A stretch of 64,000 bases of DNA, taken from positions 186,001-250,000 of the forward strand of contig CACYZF010000005.1 of the NCBI GenBank assembly GCA_902778895.1, read 5' to 3'. The notes under the pieces were generated by a model. The model had not been told where the DNA came from. It made no database searches and saw only the letters and a program-made list of their open reading frames with translations. Positions 44,522-51,724 of this stretch are shown piece after piece. Each line of letters starts with the position of its first letter. The first letter of the stretch is position 1. This stretch comes from an uncultured bacterium (GTDB lineage Bacteria > Verrucomicrobiota > Lentisphaeria > Victivallales > UBA1829). The position numbers were made by a program, and so were the translations under genes.

Positions 44522-45993
44522 GCGTATTTTGTCAGGCTTTTTGCCCAAATTGACAGACTTTCATCACGTGCACCTGCCACGATCACCACATCGCCGCGTT
44601 TTACGGCGCGTTTCAGATGCCGTTCGCACTCCTGGCGGTCCTCGAAATCAAGGATCGATCCGGCGTTGGTTCCCGCGGCTTTCCGGCAGGTCACGGCGAC
44701 CTCGGCGCTGGTCGGGCTGAACGAGGCCGTGCCGCCCGCGTAGTAGACCGGCAGGAAGATGAATTCGTCCCTAAGGCGCAGGATCGAGGGCAGGGCGTTT
44801 GCGAGGGCTTCACGCATGAAGCGCAGCGGGGCGAATCCGTGCGGCTGGAAGACTGTGACTACGCGGCCTTCCGGGGCGAGCTCCTGGGCCGCGCCGATGC
44901 ACGATGCCAGTTTCTCCACATTGTGAGCGTAGTCGTCGATGACCTGTGCGCCGTTCGCCATGATGCCCATGCGGTCGAAACGCCGCGCTACGCCCGCGAA
45001 TTCGGAGACCGCCTTCAGCGCGTCCAGGGGATCGTAGCCGCGCGAGGTCAGCACGGTATGCACCGCCAGTGCGTTCAGGGCGTTGTGCCGGCCCGGCATC
45101 GGGAGCCTGATCTCCGGCAGGCCTTTGAACGCGCACCACGCGCTGCCGTCCGCCACGCGGTAGGAATCCAGCCGCAGGACGCGGCGTCCGGCGCAGGAGA
45201 CGGGCGCATCCGGATTGCCGCTGAACAGCAGGATCATCTTTCCCGAGGGGAATTTCTCCGGCCCGATCTCCTGAAAAACCGCCAGCTCCATGACCACGCA
45301 CGAATGCGCCGACAGCGAGAATTTCAGGAAGACCTCGGCCAGCTCCTCGCGCGAATAGTGGTCCGTGCCGATGTTCAGGATGAGCGCGGTGTCCGGCACG
45401 TAGTTCAGCAGGCTCTTGTCGCTCTCGTCCGCCTCGATCACGAAATCGCGTCCGAATCCGCCGCGGTAGTTTCCCGCCGCCCCGTCCTTGCGGAACTTTT
45501 TTACGTAGCCGCCGGACAGCGTCCCCGGATCGCCGCCGAGACGGTCCAGCGCGTCCGCGAGCCACGCGCTCACGGTCGTTTTGCCGCAGGTCCCGGTCAC
45601 GGCGATCGTGAAGCGTCCGCGCAATGCCCCGATCCCGAGCGACAGCGCCTCGCTCCGGTGGAGACGGCGCGTGCCGGGAGGCGCACATTTGAAATCGGGG
45701 TTGTCCTCCTCGATCGCGGTTGAATATACGATGGCGTCCGGCGCATAGCCGTCCGCATAGACCGAGCCGTCCTGAGGATAGAGTTTCGCGCCGCATTTGC
45801 GGAGCGCCGCGAAGATGCGTTCGTTCTCCGGGTGGCCGAGCGCGCGGTCGCTGCCGGTCACGGCGCATCCGAGGTCGCGGAACATCTGCGCGAGTCCGCT
45901 CATGCCGATGCCGCCGATGCCGACGAAGTGTATTTTTTTCGGGAATTCCGGCTGTGCGCCGGAGGCAGTTTTTTCAGTCGATTCCGATGCCAT
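44518..45993 (-). CDS. murC: UDP-N-acetylmuramate--L-alanine ligase
   Basis: A 491-aa Mur ligase that adds the first L-Ala of the peptidoglycan stem in the cytoplasm. The N-terminal G-I-G-G-I-G-M-S-G-L-A segment is the MurC/Mpl signature; the ATP loop at 134-140 reads G-T-C-G-K-T-T, where MurC proteins usually have G-T-H-G-K-T. E-A-D-E-S-D and H-N-A-L-N-A and the C-terminal D-D-Y-A-H segment are present. Mpl (recycling ligase) is an alternative. The ATG at 45993 has GAGG 9 bp upstream and is preferred over the one at 46008. It is outside any mur cluster, with its own promoter. Confidence 0.88.
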   Translation of the reverse strand: MASESTEKTASGAQPEFPKKIHFVGIGGIGMSGLAQMFRDLGCAVTGSDRALGHPENERIFAALRKCGAKLYPQDGSVYADGYAPDAIVYSTAIEEDNPDFKCAPPGTRRLHRSEALSLGIGALRGRFTIAVTGTCGKTTVSAWLADALDRLGGDPGTLSGGYVKKFRKDGAAGNYRGGFGRDFVIEADESDKSLLNYVPDTALILNIGTDHYSREELAEVFLKFSLSAHSCVVMELAVFQEIGPEKFPSGKMILLFSGNPDAPVSCAGRRVLRLDSYRVADGSAWCAFKGLPEIRLPMPGRHNALNALAVHTVLTSRGYDPLDALKAVSEFAGVARRFDRMGIMANGAQVIDDYAHNVEKLASCIGAAQELAPEGRVVTVFQPHGFAPLRFMREALANALPSILRLRDEFIFLPVYYAGGTASFSPTSAEVAVTCRKAAGTNAGSILDFEDRQECERHLKRAVKRGDVVIVAGARDESLSIWAKSLTKYA

Positions 45994-46033
45994 GACAGAT
46001 AACCTCATTCAACTCGTGTTTTCAGTTCACAAA

Positions 46034-46062
46034 ACAATAGCATCATCCTGCGGAAAAATCAA
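46034..46062 (-). promoter_or_regulatory. promoter of murC
   Basis: On the minus strand TTGATT (46057-46062), 17 bp and TATTGT (46034-46039), ~40 bp before the murC start. Confidence 0.55.
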
Positions 46063-46084
46063 TGGTTCCAGCCTGAAAAAACAC

Positions 46085-46118
46085 AAAAAAACAGGACCGG
46101 AAATGAATCCCGGTCCTG
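46085..46118 (-). terminator. terminator of the rplM-rpsI-argC operon
   Basis: On the minus strand a 9-bp stem CAGGACCGG/CCGGTCCTG (46110-46118 with 46092-46100) is followed by seven T. It lies ~45 bp after the argC stop. Confidence 0.9.
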
Positions 46119-46161
46119 AATAGACCTTAACTAACTGGGGAGTGCCGCATTCCGCGGCGTC

Positions 46162-47190
46162 TTAAACCAGAGCCGTCTCCTCGGGGAACCCGAAGCGGAT
46201 GTTGAAGTCCTGCACGGCCTGTCCCGACGCACCCTTCGTGAGGTTGTCGATGCAGGAGAAGAGCAGGAGCTTTCCGGTGTGGGTGTCGAGCTTGAAGCCG
46301 ATCTCGCAGCAGTTCGTGAGCGTGACGTGCTTCGTGTCCGGAAGCTTTCCGGCGGGGAGCACGCGCACGAACCGTTCGTTCCCGTACGCCTTCGCGAAGG
46401 CATCGGCCACGGCTTCCTCGGTGCAACCTTCGGCGGCGTCCAGGATGACCGTGGACTGGATGCCGCGGTTGGTCGGCACCAGATGCGGGATGAAGTTCAT
46501 ATTAAGAGAGGGCAGTCCGGCGGCGACGGCGAGCTCCTGTTCGATTTCGGGCAGGTGGCGATGGCCGGACACGCCATAGGCGCGCACGCTCTCGTTGCAT
46601 TCCGGGAAGATGTACGGCAGATCGACTTTGCGTCCGGCTCCGGTCACGCCGCTCATGCTGCATGCCACGATGCCTTCGGACGAAGCGAGCTTGGCCGCCA
46701 GGATCGCGGTGGTCGGGAGCAGGATGCTCGTGACGTAGCAGCCCGGGCAGGCGATCAGCTTCGCGGTGCGGATCTGTTCGCGGTAGCGTTCAGGGAGGCC
46801 GTAGACCGCGCTGGAGAGCAGTCCGGGCGCGGGATGGTCGATCTTGTAGTACTTTTTGTACTGGTCGAGAGAGCGCAGACGGAAGTCCGCGCTGATGTCA
46901 ATGACGGTGAGTCCGGCATTGATGAACGGCTCGGCAAACTCATGCGCGAGACCGTGGGGAAGCGCCAGAAAAGCGGCGTCGCAACCGGATTTGATGGCCT
47001 CGACGTCCGGCATGGAGAATGACAGGCCGGTCCCGGCGAGACGGGGGAAGATCTCCGCGATGTCCTTGCCCGCGTTCTGGCGGGACGTGATCACGCGGAT
47101 ATCGGCATATGGATGACGAGAAAGCAGGCGGAGAAGTTCTTCGCCTGCATATCCCGCGGCGCCGACGATTGCGACGCGTACTTTGTCCAT
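46162..47190 (-). CDS. argC: N-acetyl-gamma-glutamyl-phosphate reductase
   Basis: A 342-aa enzyme of arginine synthesis that reduces N-acetylglutamyl phosphate with NADPH to the semialdehyde. The Rossmann motif G-A-A-G-Y-A-G-E-E-L is at 10-19, the catalytic Cys151 in A-C-P-G-C-Y, and H-R-H-L-P-E-I follows. Type 1 length. The ATG at 47190 is preferred over an upstream TTG. It starts 15 bp after the rpsI stop, so argC is in the ribosomal rplM-rpsI transcript, an uncommon partner; no other arg gene is in the window. Confidence 0.94.
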   Translation of the reverse strand: MDKVRVAIVGAAGYAGEELLRLLSRHPYADIRVITSRQNAGKDIAEIFPRLAGTGLSFSMPDVEAIKSGCDAAFLALPHGLAHEFAEPFINAGLTVIDISADFRLRSLDQYKKYYKIDHPAPGLLSSAVYGLPERYREQIRTAKLIACPGCYVTSILLPTTAILAAKLASSEGIVACSMSGVTGAGRKVDLPYIFPECNESVRAYGVSGHRHLPEIEQELAVAAGLPSLNMNFIPHLVPTNRGIQSTVILDAAEGCTEEAVADAFAKAYGNERFVRVLPAGKLPDTKHVTLTNCCEIGFKLDTHTGKLLLFSCIDNLTKGASGQAVQDFNIRFGFPEETALV

Positions 47191-47205
47191 GACACCTGTC
47201 TCCAA

Positions 47206-47601
47206 TTAGCGTTTGGAGAACTGGAAGCGTCTGCGCGCGCCCGGCTGACCGGGTTTTTTGCGTTCCTTGACTCTGGAGTCGCGCGTCAGCATGCCGCTGC
47301 TCTTCAGCACGGACTTGTAGTTCTCGTCCGTGAGAACGAGGGCGCGGGCGATGCCGTGACGGATGGCGCCGGCCTGACCGGCCTTGCCGCCGCCCACGAC
47401 GGACGCGTCGATGTCATACGCTTCGGCTGCGCCGGAGACGTTCAGTGGCTGCATCACGTAGCCGCGGAGAGCTTCGGTCTCGAAATATTCTTCGAATTTC
47501 TGGCCGTTCACGGTGATCTTGCCGCTGCCGGCGTCGATGCGGACGCGGGCGCTGGCGCATTTTCTGCGGCCGGTGGCTGCGATGGCGTTCTTTTTATCCA
47601 T
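47206..47601 (-). CDS. rpsI: 30S ribosomal protein S9
   Basis: A 131-aa S9 with G-R-R-K-C/T-A-x-A-R-V, the G-G-G-x-x-G-Q-A-G-A-I-R-H-G-I-A-R-A-L segment, and the C-terminal R-R-R-F-Q-F-S-K-R whose last residue reaches the P-site tRNA. It follows rplM by 14 bp. Confidence 0.97.
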   Translation of the reverse strand: MDKKNAIAATGRRKCASARVRIDAGSGKITVNGQKFEEYFETEALRGYVMQPLNVSGAAEAYDIDASVVGGGKAGQAGAIRHGIARALVLTDENYKSVLKSSGMLTRDSRVKERKKPGQPGARRRFQFSKR

Positions 47602-47615
47602 ATCTCAATGCTCCA

Positions 47616-48041
47616 TTATTTCACGGGTTCGGGTTTCTGGGCCGCGTGCGGATGCTCCGCACCGACGTACACTTTCAGCTTGGCGTACTGGGCACGACCA
47701 AGGCGTCCCTTCGGCATCATGCCCCACACGGCCTCGCGGACCAGGCGGTCGGCATGCTTCGCGCGGATCTGCTCCGGCGTTTCGATTCTCTGGCCGCTGC
47801 GGTAGCCCGTCCAGCGGATGTACTTCTTGCCGGTTTCCTTGCTGCCCGTGAGGACGGCTTTTCCGGCGTTGATCACGACGACGAACGCGCCGGTGTCAAC
47901 GTGGGGAGTATAGGTCGGTTTATCTTTGCCGCGCAGAGCGTTCGCGATCTTGACGGCAAGTCTTCCAAGCGGTTCGCCCGCGGCGTCGAACAGCACGAAT
48001 TTGCGCTCGATTTCGCCGGTCTTGGCCAAATAGGTTTTCAT
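47616..48041 (-). CDS. rplM: 50S ribosomal protein L13
   Basis: A 141-aa L13, an early assembly protein of the large subunit. It shows W-Y-x-V-D-A-type start in the form K-F-V-L-F-D-A-A-G-E-P-L-G-R-L-A, G-K-D-K-P-T-Y-T-P-H-V-D-T-G and W-G-M-M-P-K-G-R-L-G-R. The AGGAGCAA before the ATG is a good ribosome-binding site. First gene of the rplM-rpsI-argC operon. Confidence 0.97.
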   Translation of the reverse strand: MKTYLAKTGEIERKFVLFDAAGEPLGRLAVKIANALRGKDKPTYTPHVDTGAFVVVINAGKAVLTGSKETGKKYIRWTGYRSGQRIETPEQIRAKHADRLVREAVWGMMPKGRLGRAQYAKLKVYVGAEHPHAAQKPEPVK

Positions 48042-48167
48042 TTCAGGATTGCTCCTTGTTCAGTTCAGTTTGTATCAACAAATAGTAGAAATAAGGGCGT
48101 TCCGGAACTGCCAGATCCCGGGACTTTCCTGACGTCGTATTCGGGATATACCACATCGGAATCAATT

Positions 48168-48196
48168 ACTATACATCCTCTTCTCCTTTTTTTCAA
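48168..48196 (-). promoter_or_regulatory. promoter of rplM-rpsI-argC
   Basis: On the minus strand TTGAAA (48191-48196), 17 bp and TATAGT (48168-48173), ~127 bp before rplM, leaving a leader of ~120 nt that might carry L13 autoregulation; no structure can be assigned by eye. Confidence 0.6.
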
Positions 48197-48266
48197 ATCA
48201 TTTCCCGTTTTTTCTGTATTTTTTTCATCACTTTGGCCGCTGTTCTCCTTTTTTCTTCTTTGTCTC

Positions 48267-48295
48267 TTGCTTTTTGCTTCGGAACGGTGTATGTT
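48267..48295 (+). promoter_or_regulatory. promoter of ssrA
   Basis: TTGCTT (48267-48272), 17 bp and TATGTT (48290-48295), placing the start of transcription ~12 bp before mature tmRNA. It is divergent from the rplM promoter. Confidence 0.6.
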
Positions 48296-48314
48296 AAATA
48301 TGTCACTGTTGCAT

Positions 48315-48671
48315 GGGGGTGTCCCGGTTTCGACTGGTCGCGCTGAACGTCAACTGCATACCGAGGATGATCGTTGGCCTCGTTAATCATCGGTCAATCC
48401 AATAACTGCGAACGAAGAGTACGCACTCGCTGCCTAATTAGCTGCGGCGACGTCTTCTCCCCGACGGGCGCTGGGGGAACAAGGCGATAATCCGCGTCCT
48501 GGTTCTCATGGTTTTTCCGCCGCCATGGAACGAGATTTCAGACGGAACAGTCGCAAAGAAGCCCGTTTGCCGGCTCCCGGCGCGACGATAAGCATCAAAG
48601 GCAAAACATGTATGTAGACGTTGCCGCTATGCCTTCTCAGGACAGGGGTTCGACTCCCCTCACCTCCACCA
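48315..48671 (+). ncRNA. ssrA: transfer-messenger RNA (tmRNA)
   Basis: A 357-nt one-piece tmRNA that frees stalled ribosomes and tags the incomplete protein for proteolysis. The 5' end GGGGGTG (48315-48321) pairs with CACCTCC (48661-48667, one G-T pair), followed by discriminator A and encoded CCA. The T arm (GGGTTCGACTCCC) is intact. The tag frame at 48408-48437 codes for A-N-E-E-Y-A-L-A-A and a TAA stop, ending in the usual protease-recognised L-A-A. Its 3' end is directly followed by an integrase gene, so it is the likely attachment site of the island to the right; the gene itself remains complete. Confidence 0.95.
48652..48671 (+). other. inferred attachment site (att) of the island at the ssrA 3' end
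   Basis: The T-arm/acceptor 3' half of ssrA is a classical target for tyrosine integrases, and the integrase gene begins 113 bp downstream. The other att copy was not found up to 64000, so the exact core is inferred and the island must extend beyond the window. Confidence 0.55.
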
Positions 48672-48784
48672 ATTTTAAGCTCAAAAATGGGTGTTTTGCC
48701 CCATTTTTGCCCCATGTTTTGATGGGAAGAGGTTTTTTGGGTGGCATAGACTGTCTTGGCACCGAAAAAGAAAGGTCGGTCGTC

Positions 48785-50167
48785 ATGGTCAGCTTGCAGA
48801 ACAAGAGAAAGTATAAACGCATGTCAACATTACAGGGAAAGTTACGGAGACGAAGTAAAGGCGGTCAGTTTTCGTACCGCCTGATTGTTGCGTCCGGAAT
48901 TCGGAAGGAGTTCGCGCTTGGAACCACCGATCCGAAAGTCGCATGTCAGAAAGCCGAAGAGCTGGATTCTATCTGGCTTGCACCAACGCCTGAAGTCGCG
49001 TTGGCTCAAATGAATGCGATCCGTGGTTTTTCTCGCGCATCTATGAGGCTCCCCTTTGAAGAAGCGTGGGAGAAATATCAGGTTCACCCTGATCGGGCTA
49101 CGCCTCATACCGTCGCTGAACAGCAGTCATATCACAGGACGTTTGATGAGTTTGTCCGGTTCGCGACTGAGACGAATAAATCCGGTCGATCCTCAAAACG
49201 TCCAAAAGCAAGCTGCATCAGCGAAGTTACGCCCAGACTCTGTGAAGAGTTTTCCGCTTATCTCAAGACCACCATGCTTGCGGTCGATACCCACAACCGG
49301 AAGATCAAACGTCTCCGTAAAATCTTCGACTGCCTCAAGGATTATTACGATGGCGATAATCCTTTCCGCTCAAAAACGCTTTTGCGGAGTGAACGCGAGG
49401 AACAGGGATCCGTCGTACATCGTCAGGCATTCACCAAAGAACAGGAAGAACAGCTGCTTGCCGTCCTGTCGGATTCCGATCCCAGGCACAAGCTTATCAA
49501 CAAGGCAGAAATCCGAATCGTATATATCATCGGGATGTTTACCGGGCAACGGTTGAAGGATTGTGTCCTTCTGCAATGGCAAAACATCGACATGAAGAAC
49601 CGCCGTATCTGGGTGAAACAGTTCAAAACGGGAAAAGAGGTTACAATTCCGATTGCACCTGAACTGTATGATGCTTTGACTGAAGCGGAAGAATGGCGCT
49701 GCGACCAATACGTCACGCCGAAATCGGCAGCCCGTTATAATGTAACTGCTGCTGATGGAAAGAATGTCGGCAACAACCTTATTGATATTGACGTCATGCG
49801 ACCGATTCGCTGGATCGGATTGGAACCATCAGTTGAGGTGCCGGGCAGGAAGAGAAAAATGACCGTATACGGGTTCCATTCGCTCCGTCACAGCTTCGCC
49901 AGTTTCTGTGCTGAGGCTGGCGTTCCCAAGGCAACACTGCTTTCCATCCTGGGAACAGATTCTGACATCGCTGACAAATACTACACGCACGTCAGCGACG
50001 AGAGCCAACGCAAGGCCATCGAGGTCATCAGCAACCGGAGCAGCACATCTGCCCAGGAAAGAAATAATCAGGCACTGAGCTTGATTGAGAAGAATCGTTC
50101 CTCTGCCGATCCTGCCGATCTTTTGGAACAAGTCTACAATATCTTGAAAGGAACGAACAATGGATAA
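48785..50167 (+). CDS. tyrosine recombinase / island integrase
   Basis: A 460-aa site-specific recombinase. The SAM-like core-binding part spans roughly 100-200 and the catalytic domain ~210-410: Arg256 in F-T-G-Q-R-L-K-D, H365-x-x-R368 in H-S-L-R-H, and nucleophile Tyr400 in Y-Y-T-H. The position usually occupied by His in the L-G-H motif is Thr (L-G-T), a tolerated change in some members. AAAGG lies 9 bp before the ATG at 48785; longer in-frame starts reach back into ssrA and are rejected. The gene overlaps the next one by 8 bp. Its place at the ssrA 3' end marks an integrated element. Confidence 0.92.
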   Translation: MVSLQNKRKYKRMSTLQGKLRRRSKGGQFSYRLIVASGIRKEFALGTTDPKVACQKAEELDSIWLAPTPEVALAQMNAIRGFSRASMRLPFEEAWEKYQVHPDRATPHTVAEQQSYHRTFDEFVRFATETNKSGRSSKRPKASCISEVTPRLCEEFSAYLKTTMLAVDTHNRKIKRLRKIFDCLKDYYDGDNPFRSKTLLRSEREEQGSVVHRQAFTKEQEEQLLAVLSDSDPRHKLINKAEIRIVYIIGMFTGQRLKDCVLLQWQNIDMKNRRIWVKQFKTGKEVTIPIAPELYDALTEAEEWRCDQYVTPKSAARYNVTAADGKNVGNNLIDIDVMRPIRWIGLEPSVEVPGRKRKMTVYGFHSLRHSFASFCAEAGVPKATLLSILGTDSDIADKYYTHVSDESQRKAIEVISNRSSTSAQERNNQALSLIEKNRSSADPADLLEQVYNILKGTNNG

Positions 50168-51143
50168 AGAGATTCTGAATTCAATTGTAGAGAACGAAAA
50201 AGGAATGGAGACACTGGCAAAATATTTGAAGAATCTTCACACTATGTTTGATGCTCCGAACACTTTTTTGTTTAAGGAATTTGAAGCATTTTTTAATTCC
50301 TGCAAGGAAAAAGAGACAACATATTTGTTGGATCTGTTTTTGGCAGTAAGTAATTCCCTTAACGACACACTTTTCAATCCATGTTTTTTTAGCTATAAAG
50401 ATTGTTTTGAACCGTCGAAAACAGTTGTAATAAAATCAGATCAAAATGGAGAAAATCAACAGATCGACATAAACGAAGCGATGAACAATGCAAAAAGTTT
50501 TGAAGAAATCGATCAGTATTTGAAGATTGCGGAAGAACACAAAATTCCGATTCGAGAAGATTATAAGGATGCCGTTTTGTTTATCAAGAGCATGAAAGAG
50601 TTAGAGAAGAGTCTTGGAAATAATTCTCCAAAACATTTTCCATCTATTGTCAAATTATTATATTGTTTTTATCTGTTTATATCGGGTCACATCTATAATG
50701 ACTATAAATATATGCAGGACATACCATATCGAAAAGCTGTCTATAAACGGATGAAGACTAGGGACGAGAAATTAGCAGACTTCCTAACCTATTTTGACAA
50801 GGTTAAAGAAATAGCAATTAAGCGCAATTGGGGGCTTGCTCCTGCATCCGAGGCTGTTTTTAATTCCTGTAAAACAGAGGAAAAGTTTCAAAATCTTTTT
50901 AAAAAACATCTTAGAATTGACATAAAGAAAGATGATGACAAAACACAGAAAACAGCAAAAAGACGTTTTTATTATCTTGTCCGTGATGTCGATAAATTGA
51001 AAGTCGCTTCAGTGGGGGTCGGAATAAAGGGGAAAGTCCCCCAAAATAGAGCAGGGAGGCCTGAATATTCTAGAAATAAAACGAGTAAGTCAATGAAAAT
51101 ATTCCACAAGAAAAACAAGAGAAAGGCGAAAAAAAGACGCTAA
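50160..51143 (+). CDS. unknown AT-rich island protein coupled to the integrase
   Basis: A 327-aa protein I do not recognise. It is mostly alpha-helical by composition (Lys/Glu-rich with regular Leu/Ile spacing), has no signal peptide, and ends with a very basic tail (K-I-F-H-K-K-N-K-R-K-A-K-K-R-R) that could bind nucleic acid. Base composition is clearly more AT-rich than the rest of the window, a sign of transfer. AAAGGA precedes the ATG and the start overlaps the integrase stop by 8 bp, so both are translated together; it could be a recombination accessory factor, but nothing in the sequence proves it. Confidence 0.65.
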   Translation: MDKEILNSIVENEKGMETLAKYLKNLHTMFDAPNTFLFKEFEAFFNSCKEKETTYLLDLFLAVSNSLNDTLFNPCFFSYKDCFEPSKTVVIKSDQNGENQQIDINEAMNNAKSFEEIDQYLKIAEEHKIPIREDYKDAVLFIKSMKELEKSLGNNSPKHFPSIVKLLYCFYLFISGHIYNDYKYMQDIPYRKAVYKRMKTRDEKLADFLTYFDKVKEIAIKRNWGLAPASEAVFNSCKTEEKFQNLFKKHLRIDIKKDDDKTQKTAKRRFYYLVRDVDKLKVASVGVGIKGKVPQNRAGRPEYSRNKTSKSMKIFHKKNKRKAKKRR

Positions 51144-51285
51144 GTTTCTTCCGATTCGAGAACAGATAATAAAACACAATAACATCTTTTGGGTTGGGGA
51201 CTGGAATCATCCCATCTAATGACTTTTCATCAGCTACTCGTCGGCCAAGGGGGACCTTTTCGGGTCCTTTTCCTCAAGTTTCCTA

Positions 51286-51582
51286 ATTTGCAGGTGTTTT
51301 TTTCGGTTGTCTCTTTCCGGTTTGAGCTTAGCCGGAAACAAAAGATAGATTTGACACTGGACGATATTATCCTTCTCGACATCCTCCAGAAAAGCAGTCA
51401 AAAAACGCATGCAGTCGGGCAATCGTATCGTGGATAAGTCGGTATTAGTCGGCCCTTGATCGTCCGCGACAAGAAGCAATCCACGACTTCCTCCGGAGAC
51501 TGCTTTCAGCGTTCCGGGTGTTCCGATTTCAGGGGGGATATTTTCCGGTTAATTCTTTCCGATCTGAGCTTAACCGGAAAGC
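51286..51582. repeat. two copies of an imperfect ~55-bp dyad repeat in non-coding island DNA
   Basis: Segments at ~51286-51340 and ~51525-51582 align with a shared core TTTCCG-x-T-x-TGAGCTTA-x-CCGGAAA. The second copy holds a perfect 11-bp inverted repeat (TTTCCGGTTAA ... TTAACCGGAAA); the first has a weaker version. Between them TCGTGGAT (51428-51435) can pair with ATCCACGA (51479-51486). The 580-bp gap 51144-51724 has no credible gene. It may be a structured RNA, a terminator pair or protein-binding sites of the mobile element. Confidence 0.6.
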
Positions 51583-51659
51583 GGAAAAGCCCAAAAACCC
51601 GATTCCTTATATCCCGCATCCGGGAAGTTTTTCTAACGAAGAAATCAAAGCCCCAAGGC

Positions 51660-51698
51660 AACCCCTGCCGTGTCGGGAATCCCGACACGGCAGGGGTT
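51660..51698. other. perfect 39-nt palindrome (19-bp arms, 1-nt centre)
   Basis: Arms 51660-51678 and 51680-51698 are exact inverted complements around a single A. There is a weak TTTTA after it on the plus strand and no T-run on the minus strand, so it is not a typical terminator. It lies 27 bp after the stop of the leftward Pif1-like gene and ends the structured gap. Confidence 0.8.
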
Positions 51699-51724
51699 GG
51701 TTTTATGCGAATCCTTGTTGTGTA

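Noticed and set aside
42602..44743. Plus-strand frame of 713 codons opposite the large TPR gene
   Set aside because: The minus strand encodes a signal peptide, TPR repeats and has a consensus promoter.
48608..48784. N-terminal extension of the integrase into ssrA
   Set aside because: It would overlap the tmRNA tail; a start with Shine-Dalgarno exists at 48785.
51506..51688. Short minus-strand frames with similar F-P-x-K-L-x-x-E-R-x-N-R-K segments in the 51144-51724 gap
   Set aside because: The similarity comes from the DNA dyad repeat; there are no starts with ribosome-binding sites, so I treat it as non-coding repeat.
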